56,692 nucleotides of DNA from a virus: positions 1 to 56,692 of the IMG/VR virus record IMGVR_UViG_3300030331_004412; one strand, written 5' to 3'. Made by a program: the position numbers and the translations under genes. Position 1 is the stretch's first letter. Each line of letters opens with the position of its first letter. Positions 23,325 to 33,000 of this stretch are shown here, in pieces. A model generated the notes under the pieces. The model made no database searches, was not told the origin of the DNA, and saw only the letters and a list, made by a program, of their open reading frames with translations.

Positions 23325-24560
23325 ATGGACAAGTTCATCATATTTAAATTGAAAGACGTTACCCCAGCAGGGGCCAGCCTCTCTGATGACGGGACTGGCA
23401 TTGAGATCATTTCTTTGCCAGTAAAGTCCATTTCGTATATGACTGCTTCCACGGGCAAGGTCAACATCTTTTACAATGATGTTTCTGCCTACGACGAAAG
23501 CAATTTGAGCACGGGGGAGTCAACTCAAAAATCATTCGTCACGATAAGTTGTGAGGCGGGGGAAGAGTTTACAACCATTGAAAGCATATCGAACTTTTCT
23601 GGTTTGACCACAACTAGCGATGCCCTCATCTTTGACGCTGACGAAATAGGCACCATCAATGCTGTTGTGCATGCCCACCCCGTCAACAGGGTTACTGGCA
23701 AGGCGAGTGTTATCACAGACAATTCGTTCACTGCTGTGTCTTCCAACACAATCAATGACATCAACTTTGGGTCAGTTGAAAACAAACCAATCCTAGATCT
23801 AGACTTTAGAAATGCTGTTTTTAACGGCACCCTATCTAGTGGTGCTAGCGGAAACATCTCTGCTTTGGTTAATTCTGGTACGGGTGGTTCGTCTTTTAAC
23901 TTTGCAAGCGTTACTGGTGACGTGACTCAGCTAGCTGGCAGTATTAGTAGCAATATAAAAGACTCAATAAACACGGGTAGTTTTCTTACGAGCTCTTACA
24001 TCTCGCTAGCTAATGAGCTTACTGTTCATAATGACTACACGATGTATATGGTGTATGCGAATGGCGTTTCTGCTACAACAAAACAAGCTCCGCTTATCTA
24101 TGGGGTTGATGCAGGTGACTCCAGTGGAGGTATTGGTGTTTTCCCTAACTCGCGTGAGATCATAAAAACAAACATTGACAACAAAATCGGCATTCAGCAT
24201 AACGAAAGGGTTGGTGATGCAGCTCTTCAAGACACGTTAGTGAGCTTAGATGAGGTTACCCCTTGTGTTGTTGTAATTAGAAGAGATGATGATTTTAACA
24301 TCTCTGGATACAACGCAAATGGAAACTTGTTATTTTCTATTCCTGCCGTCATAGGTAAAGCTTCAGACACAGGCGTTCCAATCGTTACAAGCGGGGCTAC
24401 TGACGGAGATTTATCCATCCGCCACATTGGAACTGTTAGCGAAAACACCACGCTTTCTTTTGAAGGAAAGCTTGCGCGTTTTGGTGTTATCGAAAGAGAC
24501 ATCGGATCTTTTGAGTCTCAACGCCTTGCTAAAGACCTTTTTGACTTCTATTCATTCTAA
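23325..24560 (+). CDS. Lectin-like virion protein
   Basis: A 411-aa protein from the ATG at 23325. The N-terminal 150 residues are a beta domain. From NKPILDLDFRNAVFNGTLSS onward it resembles a LamG/concanavalin-like sandwich (YTMYMVYANGVS; LSFEGKLARFGVIERDIG near the end), common in phage adhesion proteins. Its place between capsid and connector genes suggests a capsid-surface fibre or adhesin rather than a tail fibre. Ligand unknown. Confidence 0.65.
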   Translation: MDKFIIFKLKDVTPAGASLSDDGTGIEIISLPVKSISYMTASTGKVNIFYNDVSAYDESNLSTGESTQKSFVTISCEAGEEFTTIESISNFSGLTTTSDALIFDADEIGTINAVVHAHPVNRVTGKASVITDNSFTAVSSNTINDINFGSVENKPILDLDFRNAVFNGTLSSGASGNISALVNSGTGGSSFNFASVTGDVTQLAGSISSNIKDSINTGSFLTSSYISLANELTVHNDYTMYMVYANGVSATTKQAPLIYGVDAGDSSGGIGVFPNSREIIKTNIDNKIGIQHNERVGDAALQDTLVSLDEVTPCVVVIRRDDDFNISGYNANGNLLFSIPAVIGKASDTGVPIVTSGATDGDLSIRHIGTVSENTTLSFEGKLARFGVIERDIGSFESQRLAKDLFDFYSF

Positions 24561-24575
24561 TTAAATACATTCATC

Positions 24576-25415
24576 ATGTCTGAACAGACTACAAAGCGTC
24601 GTGCTGGACGACCCAAAAAACCAGCCTCTAATCAAGTGGTTGAGGTAGTTGAACCTAAGGTGACTACTAAAAAGCCAGTGATCCGTCAAAATCAAAAAGC
24701 CCCACAACATAGGCTTTACGAGTTGATTCGTGGTGGCGGTGTGGTTACAATCTTACGCCAGAAAGAAATTCAGATATACGACGAAGATCTTGGTAAGATT
24801 AGAAATCTTAGATACTGCCCTCGCGAAAACTCTGTATATGCAGACGAACAAAGCGATGTGGCTGTGCGTGAGGCTGTTATTTTTCGCGAAGGAAAGCTTC
24901 TAGTCCCCAAAGAAAAGCCAAACCTCATGGCCTTCTTGGATCTGCACCCTGAGAATCAAGCCAATGGAGGCAACATGTTTCGATTGGTTGACGACAAAAA
25001 GGATGCAGAAAAAGAGCTTGCCAAAGAGTTTTCTCAATCCGAAGCCATTATGATGGTTCGGGAAAAGGACATTCAAGAATTACTCCCCATAGCTTTGTAC
25101 TACGGCATTAGTATCAACAGAGCAACGTCTGAAATTAGGTACGATCTTCTGCAAACGGCAAAGAAAAATCCTACTGGTTTCATCGAGGCGTTTGACTCTC
25201 CCGAAGTATCGACAAGAGCTATTGTGACACAGGCGTGTGACTATCAAATCATCAGCGCCAAGAGCAGCGGGGTGCACTGGTTCGATAGCAATCAGCTAAT
25301 TGTTTCTGTTCCAGCAGGCATGGACCCCATAGATGTTATGACTAGATTTTGCCTTACGGACAAGGGCGCTCCTGTCCTAGACAATCTAGAGTCGCAGCTA
25401 CAGAGGCTAGCGTAA
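24576..25415 (+). CDS. Conserved virion protein with AT-hook-like start
   Basis: A 279-aa protein. The first 20 residues contain RRAGRPKKPA, an AT-hook-like GRP core that could bind DNA minor groove. The body (IRNLRYCPRENSVYADEQ; LLVPKEKPNLMAFLDLHPEN) matches a conserved protein I recognise before the connector genes in Bacteroidota podoviruses. It probably lies inside the head or at the portal vertex. A clear terminator follows its stop. Confidence 0.65.
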   Translation: MSEQTTKRRAGRPKKPASNQVVEVVEPKVTTKKPVIRQNQKAPQHRLYELIRGGGVVTILRQKEIQIYDEDLGKIRNLRYCPRENSVYADEQSDVAVREAVIFREGKLLVPKEKPNLMAFLDLHPENQANGGNMFRLVDDKKDAEKELAKEFSQSEAIMMVREKDIQELLPIALYYGISINRATSEIRYDLLQTAKKNPTGFIEAFDSPEVSTRAIVTQACDYQIISAKSSGVHWFDSNQLIVSVPAGMDPIDVMTRFCLTDKGAPVLDNLESQLQRLA

Positions 25416-25447
25416 GAGAGAGGCCCTTCGGGGCCTCTTTTGTTTTT
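25416..25447 (+). terminator. Rho-independent terminator with TTCG loop
   Basis: AGAGGCCC (25419-25426), loop TTCG, GGGCCTCT (25431-25438), then TTTTGTTTTTG. A canonical stable tetraloop terminator. It is followed at once by a -7 box, as at 23284. Confidence 0.92.
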
Positions 25448-25448
25448 G

Positions 25449-25456
25449 TATATTTG
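25449..25456 (+). promoter_or_regulatory. -7 box TATATTTG, N4 before ATG
   Basis: TATATTTG, four bases, ATG at 25461. It restarts transcription after the terminator for the connector/tail block. It also shows that the longer upstream reading frame (from 25440) is not the start. Confidence 0.65.
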
Positions 25457-25460
25457 CTTC

Positions 25461-26222
25461 ATGATTAGTGTCATTGAAGTATACAATGCCGTACGTGATT
25501 TAGCCAACAAGGATCAGAAGGGTTTTGTAAGTCCAGAGATGTTTAACTCTCTGCTCCCTTCGGCTCAATCTGCCATCTTCAGAAAGATTTACGAGTCAGC
25601 ACTTCAGGGTAAGGCACTAAGAAGAGCTGGAGGAGATCTCGGTGGGGAGGACTCGCTTTACCTGAAGGCTAAAAACTTTCTTTCAGAGTACATCGATACT
25701 CAAACACTACAGCCTATTCGTAGAGGTGCGTCTTCATTTTATGAGGATTCGACTGTATTTAGAAAGCCTGAAAACATTCATAGAATTATTTCAGTATTTG
25801 CAGACACGAGTGAGTTTGGGGTTACCAACGTAGACCTAATCTACAACTCAGAAAAAATCAGTCGCATCCTAAACAGCAATCTATCTGCTCCTACTGGCGC
25901 TTTTCCAGTGGCTCTTATTTCTAACGAAATTGAAGTGTTCCCGTCTGCTATCGGCAGTGTGAACATCAACTTCTACAGAAACCCCACATCTAGATTTGAG
26001 ACGAGCTCAAGAGTAATCAGGGTTGGAGACATTGACACTAAAAGGCAGCCATCATATTCTGCTGAAACAACAGCAGGCATTGTTATTCCAAACCCACCAA
26101 ACTGCAGGGGGTTTGATCTCCCCGCAGAGTTCAGAGATGAAGTCATTAAAGAGATTTGCAAAATGATTGGAGTGTCCCTTAGAGATGGCGTTCTCATTGG
26201 GTATGGCAGCGATGCACAATAA
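25461..26222 (+). CDS. Head-tail connector protein 1
   Basis: A 253-aa protein. Start ATG set by the promoter box. The pattern IEVYNAVRDLANKDQKGFVS, then LLPSAQSAIFRKIYES and a C-terminal LPAEFRDEVIKEICKMIGVS, resembles a ring/connector protein that precedes the adaptor in crAss-like podoviruses. No enzyme motifs. It leads a block of connector, nozzle and ejection genes and likely binds under the portal. Confidence 0.65.
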   Translation: MISVIEVYNAVRDLANKDQKGFVSPEMFNSLLPSAQSAIFRKIYESALQGKALRRAGGDLGGEDSLYLKAKNFLSEYIDTQTLQPIRRGASSFYEDSTVFRKPENIHRIISVFADTSEFGVTNVDLIYNSEKISRILNSNLSAPTGAFPVALISNEIEVFPSAIGSVNINFYRNPTSRFETSSRVIRVGDIDTKRQPSYSAETTAGIVIPNPPNCRGFDLPAEFRDEVIKEICKMIGVSLRDGVLIGYGSDAQ

Positions 26223-26229
26223 CTGAAAC

Positions 26230-27087
26230 ATGGCGTACAAGGATATCTCTACAGAAGGAATGAACTACGTCACCTTAAGGCAGGTGATGGATGACTTTAT
26301 GCTTGGCGTTGACGTAGACGACTACATCTCTAGTGTAAATGACGCGATGCTTAGAAACATCGCTCTTCGTGGCATCAGGGAGTTTGGGTTTGATATCAGC
26401 AAGCGCATCAAATCTTTGAAGACGTCGATTGCATCCAACAGCACGGTGCCCCTGCCCAGCGATTACGTAGACCTTTTGAAGGTTGGGATTGTCGATGGTG
26501 ACGGAATCGTATATGTCTTGAATCAAAACAAGAACATCAACTATTCGCGAAAGAAGGACAGCACAATTACGCCTGTGCAAGACAAAGACGGGCCAATGTA
26601 TTTATCTCAAAATGAGGTAGAAAACAGATTGGACGACAAGACTTCAACGGCTGGTGCGGAAACCATCTCAAATGATGACCCATTTGAATCTTATGTTTTT
26701 CGGAATTACATCTACGAAAACACTGTAGGCGGGCTGTATGGTGTTGGTGGTGGCCACGGTGTAGGTGAGTACAGAATTAACCTCGATCAAAACAGACTTG
26801 AGATCGACACCACTGGCGATATTTCAGAGGTTGTAATAGAGTACATTGCTGACGAGGCTCGCAGCTCAAACCCTTTGGTTCACGTCTATCTTGAGGAAGC
26901 GTTGAGGTCATACATCTATTACAAGCTTTGCGAAAGAAAGTCTACGGTACCTGCTAATGAAAAGGCTAGGGCTCGACAGGAGTATTACAACGAGCGTCGC
27001 AAAGCGAATGCACGGATGGGCAACTTCAACAGAGATGAAGCCCTGAGGACGATCAGAAAGAATTACAAGCAGGCACCTAAGTACTAA
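26230..27087 (+). CDS. Head-tail adaptor protein 2
   Basis: A 285-aa protein with the adaptor pattern NIALRGIREFGFDISKRIKS, VPLPSDYVDLLKVGIVDGDG and DGPMYLSQNEVENRL, recalling T7 gp11-type and crAss ring adaptors. The C-terminus is a charged helix (EALRSYIYYKLCERKSTV onward) that would form the ring core. It overlaps the nozzle gene by TAATG, as expected for stoichiometric tail parts. Confidence 0.75.
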   Translation: MAYKDISTEGMNYVTLRQVMDDFMLGVDVDDYISSVNDAMLRNIALRGIREFGFDISKRIKSLKTSIASNSTVPLPSDYVDLLKVGIVDGDGIVYVLNQNKNINYSRKKDSTITPVQDKDGPMYLSQNEVENRLDDKTSTAGAETISNDDPFESYVFRNYIYENTVGGLYGVGGGHGVGEYRINLDQNRLEIDTTGDISEVVIEYIADEARSSNPLVHVYLEEALRSYIYYKLCERKSTVPANEKARARQEYYNERRKANARMGNFNRDEALRTIRKNYKQAPKY

Positions 27088-30000
27088 TGATTGATAAGGT
27101 ATTTCCAAGAAAGCTCAACTCCAGCAAAGACACTAGGCTTCATGCCAAAGATGAGATGTTGGACGCTGTCAACATCACCATTGATGAAAATAGCGGGGAG
27201 ATCGCAGGTGGCGTAGAAACAGCCAGCGGAAACTTCGGTGTTGTGAAGCCCGTCAAAGGAAACACTGCCGTAACTGCAGGGGATAGCCATAGTTTGGCTG
27301 TGGGTTCGAAGGTCATTGGAAGCTGTAATGACAATCGTGCAGGGCGTATTTACTACTTCGTGTACAGCCCAACAGCTTCTGAGAGTGGGGTTTACTACTA
27401 CGAAACATCCACCAACAGCGTCAAAAAACTTATCGCTTCAGACCTCTTTAACTTTAGGGGTAACTCTTTCGTTGATGGCAACATCGTATATGTGGCTAAT
27501 TCAGACACCGCGGTCGGAGCCACTGACCTAAAGCCAGTTTTGTTCTTTACAGACAACAAGACTGAGCCAAAAAAAATTGATATTCAGAGAGTTGCTGAGG
27601 CTGGGACTGGTGTAACGTTCTTAGACTTTGTTTCTGTGTGTCCTCGCACGCCGATCGACCCACCTGTATGGACGTTTCAAAGTGACACAACACGCAAGGT
27701 CAGCAACTTCAGGGGCGAAAGAGGGTTTCAGTTTGCTTATCAAAACATCTACAAGTCTGGAGACGTAAGCGCTTTGAGCACGTACTCTACACTCGCGATC
27801 CCCTCTGCATATCTCAATCAAGGAACAGTAAGTAACCCCAACTTTTTTGCCGAAAACGTAATCTCTATCCAGATTACTCCTGACGCATTTACCAGCGAGG
27901 TAGCTCGTGTGCGTGTTTTGGCTAGGATTGGAAATAGCGGTAGTTGGTTTGTAGTTGACGAGCAGCCACTAACCGACCCGACCGCAACCTTTCAGTCTGA
28001 TTTCTACAACGATCAGATCTACAGCGTTCTGCCTGAAGCAGAAACTCAAAAGCAGTTTGATTCAGTTCCCAAGAAAGCTAGGACGCAAGACGTTACCAAC
28101 AACAGGCTGTTCTATGCCAACTACGTTGAGGGCTTTGATGTCCCTGAGGTTAGTGCAACCATACAGCATAATTTTGATGCTCGTCCACAAGATTTTATTT
28201 CTGTCAACCTTGAGCTAATCCCAGAAATTAGGCAGGTAAACTTCGCCGAAGGCGTAGCTGGTGATGCTGGAGATGTTTTTGATGATTTTGGTGAGCCAGT
28301 ATCGTTCAACTCAGACGAATGTCGCAACAGGGTTACGGTATACAGAGTAGACAGCAGCCAATTGCCGAACACTGTAGAGGCAAACACGCAGGTAATTTTC
28401 AACGTATCTCTATCTCCTGAAAACAATTTTCATTTTTACGAGTCTCGCGACAGTATGCACAGCAGTGCAGAGCTTAGGAGAATGGAGAGTGTGGTAGATG
28501 GAACTGAAAGCCATATTATGGCTAACAATCTGCAAAACTCTTTTATTACCGCAGATTTTGATAATGGTGAAAACGTTGGGATGGACCCTGTGGGGCGGTC
28601 TTTTTTCAATGGGCAAAAGCAAGGTGGCTTTGAGACATCTTTTGCAGCCAGACCAAGAGAGGGTATTACCACAAGTCCCTTTGGCCTTGTGTCAGGTTCA
28701 GACAGTGCTTTTCCTCGGTGGGCAACGCTGTCACCGCAGGATATCACACCCCTTAGAGTGGCGTATGGCACGTCAGCACAAAACCCATTTATCCTTCAAG
28801 GAAGCTCTTGTCAGTTTTCGGCGTCCTTCGTAACGATCGCAGAAATGGGGAAGGAGACTCTCGTCTCGATTATCAAGGACATGCTGTCTAACAACACTGG
28901 GGAAAACTCCTCACTATTTGAAGTGCAGGATGTAAGCGGGTCTAGCGTAAGTGTTCCTTTGGTTGAGATTGTTTCATTAGAAAACAGACACACTTACAAT
29001 ATTGACCTGAACATTCAAAACAAAGACAAAATTGGAGTTTATACTTCAAATGACTACAGGTCTGATCTGGTCGTTGCGGTAGGAGATCACTCTGTTCTCA
29101 GCGGAGGCGATGCCCGACAGCTTCCTCCGTGTGGGTACTTCATTGTCAATAAAGCAACACCCACTGTTGGCTTGCGTGATGTAACCCCGCTTTTTGCTTT
29201 GTCGCAGTATGGTCAGGCCGACGACACCTTTCTTGCTCTTGACCTCATAGATATTGCAGATTTTCAGTATATGACGTGCATCCCTGATGTTGCCATGGGG
29301 GAAAGCCTTGATACAAATCTCATCAATATTTCGGCGGCTCTTGCCTCTTCATTTACTGGCGCTGGTGTCGATAGTGGACTTTACTCTTGGGGAAACATCT
29401 TTGACGGTTGGAGGTGTTTTGATGTAACATACATGACCAGTCCCAATGGATTTAGCACTTTGACTGCTTCTGAGTTAGGTGCGCTTGAAGGGGTCAGTGG
29501 TTTATTTAAGCACAACGCAAGAGAAATTTTTGACATCCTAAGTAGCGGAACTTTTTCGTTTGACACCAATCCTCAGGCAAACAATCAGCCAAACCTTCTC
29601 CATCCAAACCTAGCCGTCAATTATGCTGACGCAGGCATTGGTACGTCAAGCGGCGCCTTGATACCTCTTACAGCATCAAATCTATATGCTGCTCGTGCAC
29701 AGGAGTTAGGTTTTGACATCCAGTCTCGTAACGCGCAACAGATTTCTCGGTGGCTTGGATACTTGATCCCTACGCAGGCTGCCGTCACAACCAGTGGCTT
29801 TGGAGCGTTTACATTTACAAACGTTATAGGCGGGAGGCTCATCTTTACTTTTGAAAACTTTATTGATGAGCTCTTAAATACTGTAGAGGTTCCCTTTGAA
29901 AGTGAAGATGACATAAACGAAGTTAAAAATAACCCATACTCGTATTACAAGTATGCATTCACGATGCTTGATGGCGAGGGTGTTGTTGGTGGCAGCTCTG

Positions 30001-33000
30001 AGTACAATCAAAGCACTCTGAACCAATCATCTCTTACTCACTCTAACATCACCATGGGTTTTGCCTCTTGGCTTGAAAACTCTTCGGTATCAGGTGATTT
30101 TGCAGGCGGTGCTCAAGTAAATTTTGAAAATTTCAACATGAACCTGCCCCTGCTAAAAACAGGGGATATAACTCACCCAGCAGCTTTTAATGACTTTTTG
30201 CAATCCCCAGAGAATCCAATTTTTTCTGAGCAAAAAACAATTGTTGACGTTACGAGTTTTGATGCTGCTGTTATTCCGTCGTATGGTCAGGGAGGTTCAA
30301 ACAAATCTTTCAAAACAAAGGCTACTCACGATTTTGGCATTGTTTTCTATGATCAGAGAGGCAGGTCTAGCGACGTAGTTTCCTTGGGATCTCACTACGT
30401 CACAGGCTATGATGAAGCATCCGATAAAGGGCCTGTGAGAATGCAGATTAATTTGGCTGGGTCTCCACCATCGTGGGCGTGGCACTATCAAATTGTATAC
30501 GGGGGCAACAGCACCTACGAGGACTTTATGCAGTACACATCTGGTGGCGCCTTTGTAGAGCATGAAGCCGAAGGAGATACAGGCAATATCTACGTTTCTC
30601 TGAACTACCTGCAAAACAGCAATATCTCTTATTCAGAGGCATTTGGTGCTGTTAATGAAGATGGTTCAAAAGACTTGTACACCTACAGAGAGGGCGACAA
30701 GCTGCGCATCATATCTTATTACTTGGACAACTCGTCAAGGGTCTACCCTACAGCTTACGAGTTTGATGTTGTAGGTGTCAAAAACTTTGCTGATGATGAA
30801 GACAACATTCTAATCAATCAACAAAACCCCCCAGCTATTCCATCAAAAGTTGGTGAGTTCCTTGTTCTTAGAGATAACCCTCAGGCCACTGGCTTTTCAT
30901 ATTCTTTTGTGAAAGAAGCTCAAACTGGCGGAACCTCTCCGTCATCTACATCAGCTCACTTTTGGAACAACAGGTGTGTTTTTGAAATCTACACTCCGCT
31001 AGATAGTCAGGCTATTGAAAACAGGGTGTACTATGAGATCTCTAAGAAATACAACGTCATTAGAGATACCCTCACCAGCTCTATTGCATATGAAAACAAC
31101 CAGATCGTACTAGATAACGGTGACGTTTACTTCAGGAGAGTTGCTGTGAATATGCCTGATTTTAGTTCTGTCAATAACAAGTTCCTTAACATACTCAGAG
31201 ACTCTGGTTCGAGTCAGTCAAAATTTAGAGACTACTACTTAGAGACTAGAACGTTTACCGACACCATTTCAGGGGCCGATCAGTATGATTTTGGGAAAGT
31301 AAAGATTGTAAACCGCTTTCAAAAAGAAATTAGACGAGACTCGTCGATTACTTTTTCTGACGTTCAAAGGCTGGCGGACCCTGTTCTTAGGTATACTTCG
31401 TTTGACCCAACTCAAGGCAACTTCAAAGATTTTCCGAACAAGCATGGTCAAATCTCTAAGATTGTAGACTATGGGGATGCGCTTTTTGTTTTGAATGAAA
31501 AAAAGATTAGTGCTATCCCTATCGCTAGAAGCGTCATTTCTGATTTAGCAGGTCAAGACTTTGTTGTGGCTTCAGAAAAAGTTATGGGGACACAAAAATT
31601 CTACGCTGGCGATAGCGGGTGTAGCACCAATCCTGAGTCTGTCGTCAAGGTTGGTGAGAGTCTGTACTTCGCAAACAAAGAGAGTCAGGAGGTGTACAAG
31701 TTCAACCCATCAAATGGGGTTACCGTGATTTCTGAAATGGGGATGAAGTCATACTTCAGAGAGCTTTTCAGCTCTGCCATTAGCTCTGCCCTCACCTCAG
31801 GGCAGGTTCGCGTTGTGGGCGGTTATGATCCTATCCTAGACGAGTATGTTCTTAGTGTGTACAATGCCACCACATTGACTTTTACCAGCGACGTTGAGAT
31901 AGATCAGTTTGAAGGTGAAGTTGTGACGGACGACCCCATTGCTCCTTCGGGAACAGATGGCACCGCACCTGTAGACGGTGATGATGGTGTAGACGACACT
32001 TCTATTCAGGACTTTTTGGATCAAATTGAAACCCTTGAAGAGGATAATGAGACGCTCGGAGGTATCGTTGAGACACTAAGCGAAGCTATCGTGGGCGTTG
32101 TTGGGAGTGGCAGTGTTGCAGATCCTGATGGGCTTAGCACATCAATTCAAGACTTTGTTAGTGGTCTCAATAATCAAATTGAGAGCCTTGACGACGCAAT
32201 CTTTACTGCAAATACCGATATTAGTGAACTAACGGAACAGCTCGATAGCGCTGTTACAGCGATTGAGCAGAACGAAAGTGTCATTATAGCGCAGCTTATC
32301 ATAGCTAGCAACGCTCATGCTCAGCTTAAAGCCAACATTGAGCAGGCTATTGATCAGATGCAGGGTTTTCGTGGTCAACTTTTTGAAAGCTTTGATCAAG
32401 ACGAAACCCTCAATGTGCCAGTTGTGGCTAACGAGTTTTCATCTACATATCCTCCAAACACGGAGCTTACAGCATTAGTGTACGCTGACTTTTTGCAGCT
32501 GTATATTGACGCTGCCGAGGATCTTGTTGACCAGTACGTAGATGCAGCTGGCTCATATTTAAAAAGAGACGGATCGTACTTTACAGACTACACCGTTGGA
32601 TATGGTGTGTTTACTGATGGCAGCATCCCCCCTGATTCAGCCATTGGACAAAATCCAAACTTTGTTTCTGAGACCAATGGTTTTGTTGCAGAGATGAATG
32701 GAGTTACAGCAGCTTCTGGAATAGCCTCTATTCAAGATTTTATCGCTCAAGTGGGGCTTGCTGAGGAGGCTCTTGAATCCGAACAAGGGGGAACCGCTGA
32801 GCTTTTGCAAGACAAACTAGATTTGTTGAACCAGATCGGACAGCTTGTTAGCGCCGTAAATCAAACAAGAGGCCCAAGCCAAGGCGGCGACGTAACTGGA
32901 GGCACGGCAGTTGGTGCTGTGACAAGGCTGTTTGGAGACAACTACAATGGTGTTGCAGACAATGTGATTGGAGATCTGTACGATGCCTATCAAACTAGCC

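Noticed and set aside
28498-28833. 111-aa plus-strand alternate frame in the nozzle gene
   Set aside because: Composition is not protein-like and the main frame is continuous; shadow ORF.
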